A stretch of 64,000 nt of DNA, from positions 124,001-188,000 of the forward strand of contig JAGNJW010000002.1 in NCBI GenBank assembly GCA_018000455.1, in the 5' to 3' direction. The position numbers and the translations under genes are program-made. The notes beneath the pieces are model-generated. The model worked only from the letters and a program-made list of their open reading frames with translations, did no database searches and had not been told where the DNA came from. This document shows positions 8,258-17,143 of the stretch, piece by piece; the stretch's first letter is position 1, and each line of letters begins with the position of its first letter. Source of the stretch: Acidobacteriota bacterium. Its GTDB lineage: Bacteria; Acidobacteriota; Vicinamibacteria; Vicinamibacterales; UBA2999.

Positions 8258-10384
8258 ATGGAACGTTTCGCGATTCCCTTCCCTTCCCGCATCCACCGTA
8301 TCGGCGAGCTCGCGACCGACGTCTGGTGGAGCTGGCAGCCCAACGCCCGTCAGCTCTTCCGGCAGCTCGACATGGCGGCGTGGCGCGGCACGGCCCACAA
8401 CCCGGCGCGAATGCTGCGCATGGTCGGCGCCGCCACGCTTCAGCGGGCGGCTGACGATCTGGAATTCGTGCGGCTGTACGATGCGGCCATCGCCAGCCTC
8501 GATGAAGCGCGCCGGCCGGTCTCGTCATGGTGGAAGGCGGAAGGGCCCGATCTCGGCGGCAAGGTGATTGCCTATTTCTCGGCGGAGTTCGCCCTGCACC
8601 AATCGCTGCCCATCTACGCTGGTGGTCTCGGCGTGCTGGCCGGCGATCACTGCAAGGAAGCCAGCGACCTCGGCGTGCCACTCGTAGGCATCGGCTTCAT
8701 GTACCCGCAGGGCTACTTCCATCAACGGGTCTCGAGCGACGGCTGGCAGGAAGAGCGCTACGAACGGATCAACTGGGCCGATGCGCCCATCGAGACCGCC
8801 ATCACTCCCGATGGCAAGCCCTGCATCACGGCGGTGCCGCTCGGCGATCGGACGGTGCTGGCGGCGGTCTGGCGGGTCAGGGTCGGGCGCGTGCGCCTCT
8901 ATCTTCTCGACACCGACCTCGAGGAGAACGCACCATGGGACCGCGAGCTGTCGGCGCGCCTCTACGGCGGCGACCGCGAGACGCGCATCCAGCAGGAAGT
9001 CATCCTCGGCATCGGCGGCGTGCGCGTGCTGCGCACCATGGGCATCGAGCCGGCCGTCTGGCACCTCAACGAGGGGCATGCCGCCTTCGTCGTCCTGCAG
9101 CGCATCCGCGAACACATCGAACAGGGCCTGTCGTTCGACGACGCGCTCGACGCCGTGCGCAAGAGCACGGTCTTCACGACCCACACGCCGGTGCCGGCCG
9201 GCCACGACGCGTTCCCCTACAACCTGGTCGAAAAGCACCTCGCCGGCTGCTGGGGCGACCTCGGCCAGCATCGGTCGCGCTTCCTGGCGCTCGGCGAACA
9301 CGACAGCGGCCACGGCTCGATGTTCAACATGACGGCCCTGGCCATGCGGGCGGCCGGCGGCATCAACGCGGTCAGCGAACTCCACGGGCACGTCACCCGG
9401 GAGATGTGGCAGGGGATGTGGCCGGAGCAGGCAGCGGCGGACGTGCCGGTGCAGGCCATCACCAACGGCGTGCACGTGCCCACCTGGGTCGCCGCCAACC
9501 TCCGCTCGCTGCTGGCGGCCCACCTCGGTGAGGACTGGATTCAGCGGGTCGACGATCCCGAGACGTGGCAGCGCTTCGACACCATTCCCGACGCCGAGCT
9601 GTGGCGCGTCCGCCTGACGCTGCGCGACGCCCTCTTCGCCTGGATCCGCGAGCGGGCACGGCAGCGCTGGACGGTCGAGGGGGTGACGGCGCCGCGCGTG
9701 GTGACGCACGGCGTGATGCTCGATCCGCATGCCCTGACCATCGGCTACGCCCGCCGCTTCGCGCAGTACAAGCGACCCGAGCTCATCTTCCACGACGTCG
9801 ACCGCCTGGCGCGAATCCTGACTGCACCGGGGCGGCCCGTGCAGATCGTCTTCGCCGGCAAGGCGCACCCGGCCGACGACCCGGCCAAGCACCATCTGCA
9901 GCGGGTCTTCCGCCACGCTCTCGATCCGATCTTCGGCGGCCGCGTGGCCTTCGTCGACGACTACGATCTGCACGTTGCCCACCTGCTCGTGCAGGGCTGC
10001 GACGTGTGGCTGAACAATCCGCGCAAGCCGCTCGAGGCGAGCGGCACGAGCGGCATGAAGGCGGCGCTGAACGGCGTGCCGCACCTGAGCGTCGGCGACG
10101 GCTGGTGGGCCGAGGGCTACACCGGCGACAACGGCTGGCTGATCGACGGCGGGGCCGATGCGAACCAGCACGAGGCGGCCGACCTCGCCGACGCCGACGC
10201 GCTCTACACGCTGCTCGAGAACGACGTCGTGCCGGCCTTCTACGAGCGCGACGCCGCCGGTATACCGCCGGCCTGGATGCGCGTGGTCCGCGAAGCCATT
10301 CGGACCAACCTGCCGCGCTTCTCCACCGCGCGCATGCTCAAGGATTACGTGCGCCGGCTCTACGCTCCGGCGGCCGCCCGGTAG
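8258..10384 (+). CDS. glgP: Alpha-glucan (glycogen) phosphorylase
   Basis: This 708-residue cytosolic enzyme releases glucose-1-phosphate from glycogen or maltodextrin. It begins with the short N-terminal domain that marks the compact prokaryotic phosphorylase subfamily (ELATDVWWSWQPNARQLF), followed by AYFSAEFALHQSLPIYAGGLGVLAGDH split over residues 100-135. The PLP-binding lysine is in EASGTSGMKAALNG (about residue 601), and YARRFAQYKRPEL and NNPRKPLEASG belong to the same catalytic core. It is shorter than E. coli GlgP (about 815), as expected for this subfamily. It is monocistronic, with 92 bases upstream and no other glycogen genes in view. Confidence 0.95.
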   Translation: MERFAIPFPSRIHRIGELATDVWWSWQPNARQLFRQLDMAAWRGTAHNPARMLRMVGAATLQRAADDLEFVRLYDAAIASLDEARRPVSSWWKAEGPDLGGKVIAYFSAEFALHQSLPIYAGGLGVLAGDHCKEASDLGVPLVGIGFMYPQGYFHQRVSSDGWQEERYERINWADAPIETAITPDGKPCITAVPLGDRTVLAAVWRVRVGRVRLYLLDTDLEENAPWDRELSARLYGGDRETRIQQEVILGIGGVRVLRTMGIEPAVWHLNEGHAAFVVLQRIREHIEQGLSFDDALDAVRKSTVFTTHTPVPAGHDAFPYNLVEKHLAGCWGDLGQHRSRFLALGEHDSGHGSMFNMTALAMRAAGGINAVSELHGHVTREMWQGMWPEQAAADVPVQAITNGVHVPTWVAANLRSLLAAHLGEDWIQRVDDPETWQRFDTIPDAELWRVRLTLRDALFAWIRERARQRWTVEGVTAPRVVTHGVMLDPHALTIGYARRFAQYKRPELIFHDVDRLARILTAPGRPVQIVFAGKAHPADDPAKHHLQRVFRHALDPIFGGRVAFVDDYDLHVAHLLVQGCDVWLNNPRKPLEASGTSGMKAALNGVPHLSVGDGWWAEGYTGDNGWLIDGGADANQHEAADLADADALYTLLENDVVPAFYERDAAGIPPAWMRVVREAIRTNLPRFSTARMLKDYVRRLYAPAAAR

Positions 10385-10404
10385 CTGCCGGTCGCTGTGG
10401 TCGA

Positions 10405-10434
10405 TTGCGCTCGGCGACAGGCGCCCGCTAGAAT
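10405..10434 (+). promoter_or_regulatory. Promoter with -10 box 6 bases before the start codon (leaderless)
   Basis: TTGCGC (10405-10410) and TAGAAT (10429-10434) are separated by 18 bases. Only six bases (ggtctg) lie between the -10 box and the ATG at 10441, so the transcript should start at the AUG. No Shine-Dalgarno sequence is present. Confidence 0.5.
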
Positions 10435-10440
10435 GGTCTG

Positions 10441-10902
10441 ATGTCCCGCAAGACGACGAGCAACAAGGTGCACTGCGCGCTCTGCGGCGCCAAGGACGTC
10501 ACCGAGCCCAAGGGCGAGGAGCGCTATTGCTCCGACTGCTGGGACAAGAAGATCGCCGTCGAGGAGATCGTCGCGCGCGAGTTCGTCCTCAAGCGCTACA
10601 TCCGCGCCCACAGCGCCGAGAAGTACCTCATCTACCACTCGACACAGAAACCGCCGTGCGGCCAGCTCATCGTCGTGGACGACGGCTACGACCTGTTCCT
10701 GACCATGACCCTCTACCCGAATTTCGCCTGGGATGACGCGGCCTACCACCTCGAGGGCGATCCCGAGGGCCGCACGTTCGCCGAGCTCCTGGTCGACGTG
10801 GTCGCCACCGAGGTCATCGAGCCCTGGGGCGGGGGCAAGTGGCACCTCGAGGTCTTCCGCTCGGCGACGGCCGAACCCGAGGACTGGAATGGCGAAATGT
10901 GA
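10441..10902 (+). CDS. Zinc-ribbon protein of unknown function
   Basis: I do not recognise this 153-residue protein as a named family. It starts with a basic stretch and a compact zinc ribbon: CALCGAKD (Cys13, Cys16) and YCSDCWDKK (Cys30, Cys33), a C-x2-C...C-x2-C pattern. The rest is an alpha/beta domain without signal peptide (for example EKYLIYHSTQKPPCGQLIVVDDGYDLFLTMTLYPNF and an acidic tail AEPEDWNGEM). The ribbon suggests binding to nucleic acid or protein. It follows glgP by 56 bases but has its own promoter and no functional link to it can be claimed. Confidence 0.75.
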   Translation: MSRKTTSNKVHCALCGAKDVTEPKGEERYCSDCWDKKIAVEEIVAREFVLKRYIRAHSAEKYLIYHSTQKPPCGQLIVVDDGYDLFLTMTLYPNFAWDDAAYHLEGDPEGRTFAELLVDVVATEVIEPWGGGKWHLEVFRSATAEPEDWNGEM

Positions 10903-10914
10903 GGGGTTGGGGCC

Positions 10915-10939
10915 GGTGCTATACGGGGTGCTATATACT
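10915..10939 (+). promoter_or_regulatory. Tandem GGTGCTATA repeats overlapping a -10-like box
   Basis: GGTGCTATA occurs at 10915-10923 and again at 10927-10935, 12 bases apart. The second copy runs into TATATACT, which fits a -10 box about 50 bases before the next start codon. The repeat could be an operator or a duplicated -10 element; nothing identifies a binding protein. Confidence 0.35.
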
Positions 10940-10991
10940 CCATAACAGGTGGCGGGCGAGGCGATTGCCGCCATGATCGGAGGAAATGTCG

Positions 10992-11420
10992 ATGAAGCGC
11001 TTTGGGCAGTTCATGTTGGCCGTTGCAGTCGCGGGCCTGGTCACGGTTGAGGCCTCGGCTCAGGAGCGCAGGCTCATTCCGCCGATTCGGGGCGAGGCCA
11101 CGCTCGACATCACCAAACCGAGCACCAAACTGCAGGGCGGCGAGGTCGTCACGGTGATTACCGTGCGTAACCCGGCGACGACCGGTGCCATTGCCGGCCT
11201 GAAGGTCGAAGAAAACTGGTACGACAAGAAGCGCAACCCCGTCGGCGGCGACGTCTACCGGCACCGAACCCCGCTCAAGGCGGGCGAAGCGGTGACGATT
11301 ACGCTACGGACTCCGCGCGCTGCGAACATGGATACCAACCAGTATCAGTTCTCGCACACCAACGGCACCATCAAAACCAACGTGGTGGCGAAGATCGAAG
11401 TACCTGAGCCGCCGAAGTAG
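10992..11420 (+). CDS. Secreted FxLYD-like beta-sandwich protein
   Basis: The 142-residue protein has a signal peptide (MKRFGQFMLAVAVAGLVTVEASA) and a single beta-sandwich domain with alternating strands: VVTVITVRNPATTGAIAGLKVEENWYDKKRNPVGG and TPLKAGEAVTITLRTP. The pattern of a conserved relation between N-P-x-x-x-x-I-x-x-L-x-V-x-x-x-x-Y-D-x-x-x-x-x-V resembles FxLYD domains found in exported bacterial proteins of unknown role. GGAGG at 10979-10983 lies 8 bases before the ATG at 10992 but only 2 bases before the ATG at 10986, so 10992 is the better start. It is monocistronic and convergent with the VWFA gene. Confidence 0.75.
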   Translation: MKRFGQFMLAVAVAGLVTVEASAQERRLIPPIRGEATLDITKPSTKLQGGEVVTVITVRNPATTGAIAGLKVEENWYDKKRNPVGGDVYRHRTPLKAGEAVTITLRTPRAANMDTNQYQFSHTNGTIKTNVVAKIEVPEPPK

Positions 11421-11441
11421 CGGCCAGCTCTTGGCTGCGTG

Positions 11442-11478
11442 CAACGGCCCGCGGATGCAGTGCGTCCACGGGCCGTTG
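11442..11478. terminator. Bidirectional terminator hairpin
   Basis: CAACGGCCCG (11442-11451) pairs perfectly with CGGGCCGTTG (11469-11478), and the stem continues with GGA/TCC around a 9-base loop. It lies between two convergent genes. There is no U-tract on either side, as with other hairpins in this window. Confidence 0.65.
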
Positions 11479-11508
11479 GTCTGTACAGGCGGCGGCGTGG
11501 CCTCGCGG

Positions 11509-13599
11509 TCAGGGCGCCGGCGGCGCCACCACGCGCACGACGGTCTCGCGCGTCACTTCCTCCCGATCGCCGATCCGCGTCGTGCCCGTAACGCGCAGCA
11601 CGTAGAGCCCGGGGGGCACGTCCTCGAGCGGCACACGCACCATGAAGCCATACCCGCCCGGCCCGCCCGCCAGTTCGCTGCTGTCGCGCTCCTCGCGCGT
11701 CTCAAAGACGGCCTGGCCGCCTTCCGCTCGCAGGCTGGCCTCGATGTCCACCTTGTGCGGCTGCCGGGTGTTGTTGTCGTAGACCTCGGCGAAGAGGGCG
11801 ATCTCGTCACCCTGCACGAAATCGCGGTAGGTGGTCATGGGGCCGGGGAGCATCTTGGCCAGCGGGTCCTTCGGCCGCGCCGTCGGGACCAGTCCGCTGG
11901 TGGAGGAGGTGAGCGCCAGGTCGCTCATCGACAGCTTCTCCTTCGAGAAGTCCGGCACGTCCAGGTCGTAGACCACCGAACCGGCGCGCTTCGTGTTCCC
12001 CTCGAGGGCGGCAACGCGGAGCTGATAGCGGCCAGGCGGCAGATCGATCGAGCTCAGGATGCGGAAGCCACCGGCCCGCAGGCGCTGCACCGAGTCGGGC
12101 TTGAGTGCCAGCGTCAGGGTGGCGCGGTCCCCGGCGAACGCCTTGCCTCCGTAGTTGGTCGCCGTGACCACGACCTCGAGAGTGTTGCTGAAGGTGCCGT
12201 TCTTCTCGACGAGATCGAGGTCGCGGGCCGCCATCAAGGTCGACAGCACGACGGCGCCCTTGCCGTCGCCTCCCTTGAACACCGCCGCGGCCAGCGCCAG
12301 CGGCAGCGCCGGCGTGGGCAGGGGGCTGACGAGCGCGGCGCGGAGTTCGGGTGCCGTCCGGCCGTCATCCTTGGCGGCATCGGAGCGGCCGCGCGCGGCC
12401 ACGTAGCCCTTGCGTGAACGAACCGACAACCCGGGCCGGCCGACCTTGACTTCGATCTTGCGGAACCTGCCGTCGCGGCGCTCGTTGGTCGAGTAGTAGC
12501 CCAGCAGGTAGTAGGCACTGTTGTCGGCCACCACACGCTCGAAGGCCGTGGCCATGTCGTTCTGGTTCACGACGGCAAAGCCCCCGGTCTCGCTCGACAG
12601 CACGCGCAGGCTGTCCTGCGAACGCCGTAGTTCGTCGTTGAAGGACGAGAGTCCGAGATTGAGCGAGGCATCCTGCGGCGTATCCTGGACCTCGATCGTG
12701 TCGTCCGCCAGGCCGCCGAGACCGCGCGGATCGATACCGTAGATCGACACGTTGGCCCGAGTCGCCGCCGCCACCACGTCGCGCGATGCCTGGAGTACGG
12801 CCGAGGCGCCGCCCGACGTGCTGAACACGTCATAGATGTCGTAGTCCACGCCCTCACTGAAGTAGATGATCGCCTTGCGCCGGCCGCTGATGCCGGCCAG
12901 GTAATTCGAGAGGTCGCGCAGCGAGTCGAGGGTCGTGCGCGCCACCATCGCGCGCTCCTGATCGAACGGATCGTCGATGCGATCACCCTGCCCCCGCAGG
13001 CCCCGCGTGCGCGACTCTTCCTCGAGCCGTTCGAGCGTCGACGAGCGCAGCTTGCGGCCCATGAACTTGTCGACGGCGGAAAGCAGCCGGCGCTGACTGT
13101 TGGTGAACTCCTGGGCCACATCCGACCGGCCGCTCGTGAAGACGATCGCCGCCGTGTCGTTGGCGCCCATGTAGCGCTGCACGAACTGCCGGGCGGCGGC
13201 CTTGAGCCGCTGGCTGCGCAGTGGATGGGTGTGCTGATCGTCGAGCACGATGACGTAGACGCGGCCGTCGTAGCCGGAGATGTTGTCGGCCACGTCGCGC
13301 TCGATCGGTGTCTTGGCGAAGAGCGGCCGGGCCTGGCGCTCAACCGGGATGTTGATGAACGAGAAGGCCGCCACCTTCTGCGGCTTGCCGTCCTCGGTCA
13401 CCTGGAAGTCGGCGGCCGTCAGGCCCGGCACGAAGGCCCCCTGCGCGTCGAGAACACGGGCGTCCACCTCGACGTAGTTGATCTCGGAACGGAAGGTCAC
13501 CGGCGGTTGGATCGTCGGTTCCTGGGGCACGGCCTGGGCGCCGAGTACGACGCCTACGGTAAGAGCGGCCAACGTGACGAGCCATGTCGTACGAGTCAT
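11509..13599 (-). CDS. Secreted VWFA-related protein of acidobacterial type
   Basis: This 696-residue exported protein (signal peptide MTRTTWLVTLAALTVGVVLGAQA) matches the VWFA-related proteins that are expanded in Acidobacteriota. After the signal comes the typical strand pattern VEVDARVLDAQGAFVPGLTAADFQVTEDGKPQKV. The VWFA fold covers roughly residues 110-320, with VYVIVLDDQHTHPLRS in the place of the metal-site loop; the canonical D-x-S-x-S is not intact (Asp120-Asp121-Gln-His-Thr). The C-terminal half is beta-rich (for example LPPGRYQLRVAALEGN and VPPGLYVLRVTGTTR). The ATG at 13599 has AGGA 7 bases upstream; the frame opens 22 codons earlier without signal-like sequence. Function is unknown; surface or periplasmic binding is a reasonable guess. 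Confidence 0.85.
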   Translation of the reverse strand: MTRTTWLVTLAALTVGVVLGAQAVPQEPTIQPPVTFRSEINYVEVDARVLDAQGAFVPGLTAADFQVTEDGKPQKVAAFSFINIPVERQARPLFAKTPIERDVADNISGYDGRVYVIVLDDQHTHPLRSQRLKAAARQFVQRYMGANDTAAIVFTSGRSDVAQEFTNSQRRLLSAVDKFMGRKLRSSTLERLEEESRTRGLRGQGDRIDDPFDQERAMVARTTLDSLRDLSNYLAGISGRRKAIIYFSEGVDYDIYDVFSTSGGASAVLQASRDVVAAATRANVSIYGIDPRGLGGLADDTIEVQDTPQDASLNLGLSSFNDELRRSQDSLRVLSSETGGFAVVNQNDMATAFERVVADNSAYYLLGYYSTNERRDGRFRKIEVKVGRPGLSVRSRKGYVAARGRSDAAKDDGRTAPELRAALVSPLPTPALPLALAAAVFKGGDGKGAVVLSTLMAARDLDLVEKNGTFSNTLEVVVTATNYGGKAFAGDRATLTLALKPDSVQRLRAGGFRILSSIDLPPGRYQLRVAALEGNTKRAGSVVYDLDVPDFSKEKLSMSDLALTSSTSGLVPTARPKDPLAKMLPGPMTTYRDFVQGDEIALFAEVYDNNTRQPHKVDIEASLRAEGGQAVFETREERDSSELAGGPGGYGFMVRVPLEDVPPGLYVLRVTGTTRIGDREEVTRETVVRVVAPPAP

Positions 13600-13680
13600 G
13601 TGTGGTCCTGGGTTGACTGAGGCTTCACGGGACGCCCCCCGCATCGGGGCGGCGGCCGGGTGCACGGCGCGGCACCATCG

Positions 13681-13686
13681 ATTATA
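13681..13686 (-). promoter_or_regulatory. -10 box (TATAAT) for the VWFA gene
   Basis: A perfect TATAAT on the minus strand lies 82 bases before the VWFA start codon, rare in such GC-rich DNA. A transcript would start near 13674 with a leader of about 75 bases. No good -35 box is visible. The box sits at the very end of the amidase remnant. Confidence 0.5.
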
Positions 13687-14248
13687 GGACGGCGGCCGCC
13701 ACGAGCCGGTTGCCCGTCACGAGGGTTGGCCGGCGGGTAGGCCAGTCGGTCGCTTGTTCGTAGGCATGACCGACCCGGAACAGCGAGAACTCGTCGAACG
13801 CCCGGCCGTGGAGCTGCGTTCCGATCGGCAGCGCCGGCGGACCGGCCGGGAACCCGCACGGCAGCAACGCAGGCAGCCCGGTCATGTTGCCGAGAACGGT
13901 CGTCCCGCCGCGGAACCGCGAGGGCTTGGAACCCGGCTTGACGTCGGTGGCGGCCAGTTCCGGCGACTCGAACGGTGGCCGAGTAGGACCGCGCGGCGTC
14001 GAGCCGCTCGCGCACGACCGGGTCGACGAGCTCGGGCGTCTGACGAGACGCTGTTCGAGGAAGGCCGCAGCTTCGGCCATCGCCACGATCCAGCCGGCGG
14101 TGGTCGCATACTGGGCGTGCGGCGCGGCCGCGGTCACGACCGGCGTTGCCTGGGCGGCCAGGACAGTGACCGTGGCGCTCCAGAATCCCAGGGCCGCCAG
14201 AGTCTGCAGCACGACGCGGCGACCGATGACTTGCTCGGCTCCGGTCAT
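13682..14248 (-). pseudogene. Decayed amidase (GatA-like signature family), C-terminal remnant
   Basis: The minus strand carries pieces of the C-terminal third of an amidase-signature enzyme in more than one frame. In one frame are ATTAGWIVAMAEAAAF, then, after a shift, LVDPVVRERLDAARSYSAT in the next frame, then back in the first frame DVKPGSKPS, GGTTVLGNMTGLPALL, LPIGTQLHGRAFDEFSLFRVG and HAYEQATDWPTRRP. The segment that should lie between SYSAT and DVKPGS (about 40 residues) is missing, and the Ser-Ser-Lys catalytic region is absent altogether. The open frame of 188 codons is therefore not a functional gene. It is flanked by the VWFA gene and the M24 peptidase gene. Confidence 0.75.
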
Positions 14249-14392
14249 GTCCGCAATTACCGTGGCCGTCGGCGGGCCGACCCGAGAAAACTTTCGGCCG
14301 CCTCGGCGCGTCCTAGCAGGTAGTGGCGCTGGCCAGTGGACCGTGGTGCCGGCGGCCGCGCGCTGTCAAACCAGCTATACTGAAAATTCGCA

Positions 14393-15574
14393 ATGTCCCT
14401 CGACGTACCCGCCGTACAGGCGGCCCTCCGCGCGTCCCGGCTCGACGGCTGGCTGCTCTACGATTTCCATGGCTCGAACCCAGTGTCGCGCCGGGTCGCG
14501 GGGCTGGCCACGACCGGCCATATGACGACCCGCCGGTGGTTCTACCTGGTGCCGGCCAAGGGTGAGCCACGTAAACTCGTGCACAAGATCGAGAAGCGCA
14601 CGCTGGCACATCTCCCCGGCCACGCCGTGGAGTACGCCGGGCGAGTGGAACTCGAGGCCGGTCTGCGTCAGATTCTCGGCGGCTGCCGCACCATCGCGAT
14701 GGAGTACTCACCGCACGCCGCCATCCCCTACGTGTCGCGGGTCGATGCCGGCACGGTCGAACTCGTGCGCGACTGCGGCACCACGATCGTCTCGTCGGGC
14801 GACCTGGTGCAGGAATTCGAGGCCATGTGGCCCGCCGGCGGGTTCGACACCCATCGCGCGGCGTCCTCCGCCCTCTACCGCATCAAGGATCGCGCCTTCG
14901 CGCTGATTGCGGCGCGGCTGCGCGAGGGCACCGCCACGAACGAATTCGACATCCAGTCGGCGATGATGACGTGGTTCGACGAAGAGGGCCTCACGACCGA
15001 CGCCGCGCCGATCGTGGCCTCGCAGGAGAACTCAGGCGACCCGCACTACCAGCCCACGGCCGCTTCGGCGCGACCGATCGGCCCGAACGAAGTGGTGCTG
15101 CTCGATCTGTGGGGGAAGCTGAAGACGCCGCAAGCGGTCTACGCCGACATCAGCTGGATGGGCTTCACCGGCGCGTCGATTCCCGCGCCCGTCGAAGCCG
15201 CCTTCGCCGCCGTCCGCGACGCCCGCGACGCCGCGGTGGCGCTGGTCGAGTCGGCGGCCGCGGCCGGCCGTGACGTGCGCGGCTACGAGGCCGATGGCGC
15301 CGCGCGGGCCGTGCTGCAGGCGGCGGGCTTCGGCGGGGCCATCCTGCACCGCACGGGCCATAGTCTCGGCGAGGAAGTGCACGGCAACGGGGCGCACCTC
15401 GACGACTACGAAACGAAAGACGAGCGCCGGCTGCTGCCGGGCACCGGCTTCACGATCGAACCCGGGCTGTATTTCGACACCTTCGGCGTGCGCACGGAAA
15501 TCAATATTGCCTGGGGCCCGACCGGCCCCGAGGTCACGGGCCCACGACAGAACGCCGTGGTGCCGCTGGTGTAA
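14393..15574 (+). CDS. M24 family metallopeptidase (Xaa-Pro aminopeptidase-like)
   Basis: This 393-residue cytosolic enzyme has the two-domain structure of prolidases and aminopeptidase P: a creatinase-like N-terminal domain (about 1-150) and the pita-bread catalytic domain. The five metal ligands are visible in order: Asp in LLDLWG, Asp in ADISWMGF, His in LHRTGHSLG, Glu in TIEPGLY and Glu in RTEINI. Family members remove residues next to proline; dipeptidase and aminopeptidase cannot be separated here. A TATACT -10 box (14376-14381) lies 11 bases before the ATG. The HtrA gene follows 12 bases after the stop, so they may be co-transcribed. Confidence 0.88.
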   Translation: MSLDVPAVQAALRASRLDGWLLYDFHGSNPVSRRVAGLATTGHMTTRRWFYLVPAKGEPRKLVHKIEKRTLAHLPGHAVEYAGRVELEAGLRQILGGCRTIAMEYSPHAAIPYVSRVDAGTVELVRDCGTTIVSSGDLVQEFEAMWPAGGFDTHRAASSALYRIKDRAFALIAARLREGTATNEFDIQSAMMTWFDEEGLTTDAAPIVASQENSGDPHYQPTAASARPIGPNEVVLLDLWGKLKTPQAVYADISWMGFTGASIPAPVEAAFAAVRDARDAAVALVESAAAAGRDVRGYEADGAARAVLQAAGFGGAILHRTGHSLGEEVHGNGAHLDDYETKDERRLLPGTGFTIEPGLYFDTFGVRTEINIAWGPTGPEVTGPRQNAVVPLV

Positions 15575-15586
15575 GTGGAGGATCTG

Positions 15587-17140
15587 ATGTCGACCCGCAA
15601 AACCACTCTGTTCTATGCCCTGCTCATCGCCGTCGCGTCGGCTGCGGTCGGCATGGTCATCGCGTCGAAGCTCGAGCTGGCGCCCGCCTCCTCGGCGCAG
15701 AGCGTCGCCGCCGACCTGCCTCCGGCCAACAGCGCGCCGCTCGCCGGCCCGGTCGACGCCTCCACCTTCCGCACGATCGCCAAGTCGATGAGCCCGGCGG
15801 TCGTCAACATTCGCACCGAGTCGCGCCAACGCCAGTCGCAGATGACGCAGTTCTTCGGCGGCGACGACGACCTGCTCGAGCGCTTCTTCGGCGGGGGTGG
15901 CGGCCAGCAGCAGCGTCGGCAGCCCCAGGGGCGTCCCCAGGTCACGCAGGCCGCCGGCACCGGGTTCATCATCAGCGCCAAGGACGGGCTGATCCTCACG
16001 AACAATCACGTCGTGGAAGACGCCACGAAGATCCAGGTGTCGTTCTACGGCGACGATCCCGACGTGAGCTACCTGGCCAAGGTCGTCGGCCGCGACCAGC
16101 TCACCGACAGCGCCCTCATCGAACTCACCGAAAAGCCCAAGCGCGAGTTGATCGACGTCAAGTTCGGCGACTCGGAGCAGATGCAGCCCGGCGACTGGGT
16201 CATGGCCATCGGCAACCCGTTCGGACTGGCGCACACCGTGAGCGTCGGCGTCATCAGCGCCACGGAGCGGCCCTTCCCCATCACCGACGGCCGCAGCCAG
16301 GACGTGCTGCAGACCGATGCGGCGATCAACCCCGGCAACTCAGGCGGCCCGCTGCTGAACGTGCGCGGGGAAGTCATTGGCATCAATACCGCCATCTATA
16401 CCGACTCACGGCAGGCAGGCAACATCGGCATCGGCTTTGCGATTCCGATCAACACCGTGCGCGAGTTGCTGCCGCAGCTGCGGGTCGGCAAGGTCACGCG
16501 CGGCGTCATCGGCGTGGCGGTGGGCGCCATTCCGCTCGACTCGCTCGACATGCTCGGTCTGAAGGAGCGCACCGGCGCCCTCGTCTCGTCGGTCAACGCC
16601 GGCGGCCCGGCGGCCAAGGCGGGTGTGGAGCCCGGCGACGTCATCATCGAGTTCAACGGCAAGACGGTCGAGAACCGCGACGACCTGGTGGGCTACGTCA
16701 CGCGGACGGCGCCCGGTTCCACGGTGCCGATCAAAGTCCTGCGCGACAAGGTCGAGAAGCGGCTGAGCATCACGATCGACGAGCTGAACCTCGACGCCGA
16801 AACCGCGCGCGCCTCGCGCGACGCCGACGCGACCGAGCCGGAGGTTGAGGCGGGCGAGGGCTTCGGGATGAGCGTGGGCTCACTCACGGCGGACATGGCG
16901 CGCCGCTTGCGCCTGCCGTCGGGCACCGAAGGGGTCATCATCACCGACGTGGAAGCCGGCAGTCCCGCCCAACGAGGCGGTCTGGCACGCGGCGACGTCC
17001 TGCTCCAGGTGAACCGCCGGCCGGTCACGACGGTGGCCGATGCGGCCCGTGAGCTCGGCCGCGTGGCCTCGGGCTCGAGCGCCTTCCTGCTCGTGCTCCG
17101 CAACGGCCAGGAGAGCTTCGTCACGGTGCGCAAGGAGTAG
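15587..17140 (+). CDS. htrA: HtrA/DegP-type periplasmic serine protease
   Basis: The 517-residue protein has an N-terminal membrane anchor or signal (residues about 8-26), a trypsin-like domain with the catalytic triad His141 (TNNHVVED), Asp174 (LTDSALIEL) and Ser252 (NPGNSGGPL), and two PDZ domains (about 300-390 and 425-510). Such Do-type proteases degrade and refold damaged envelope proteins. A glutamine- and glycine-rich loop (100-118) sits before the protease core, in the position of the DegP LA loop. GGAGG at 15577-15581 is 5 bases before the ATG at 15587, which decides the start over an upstream GTG. Confidence 0.95.
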   Translation: MSTRKTTLFYALLIAVASAAVGMVIASKLELAPASSAQSVAADLPPANSAPLAGPVDASTFRTIAKSMSPAVVNIRTESRQRQSQMTQFFGGDDDLLERFFGGGGGQQQRRQPQGRPQVTQAAGTGFIISAKDGLILTNNHVVEDATKIQVSFYGDDPDVSYLAKVVGRDQLTDSALIELTEKPKRELIDVKFGDSEQMQPGDWVMAIGNPFGLAHTVSVGVISATERPFPITDGRSQDVLQTDAAINPGNSGGPLLNVRGEVIGINTAIYTDSRQAGNIGIGFAIPINTVRELLPQLRVGKVTRGVIGVAVGAIPLDSLDMLGLKERTGALVSSVNAGGPAAKAGVEPGDVIIEFNGKTVENRDDLVGYVTRTAPGSTVPIKVLRDKVEKRLSITIDELNLDAETARASRDADATEPEVEAGEGFGMSVGSLTADMARRLRLPSGTEGVIITDVEAGSPAQRGGLARGDVLLQVNRRPVTTVADAARELGRVASGSSAFLLVLRNGQESFVTVRKE

Positions 17141-17143
17141 GCG

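Noticed and set aside
8525..10171. Minus-strand open frame of 548 codons opposite glgP
   Set aside because: Composition is that of a frame shadow and glgP is unambiguous on the other strand.
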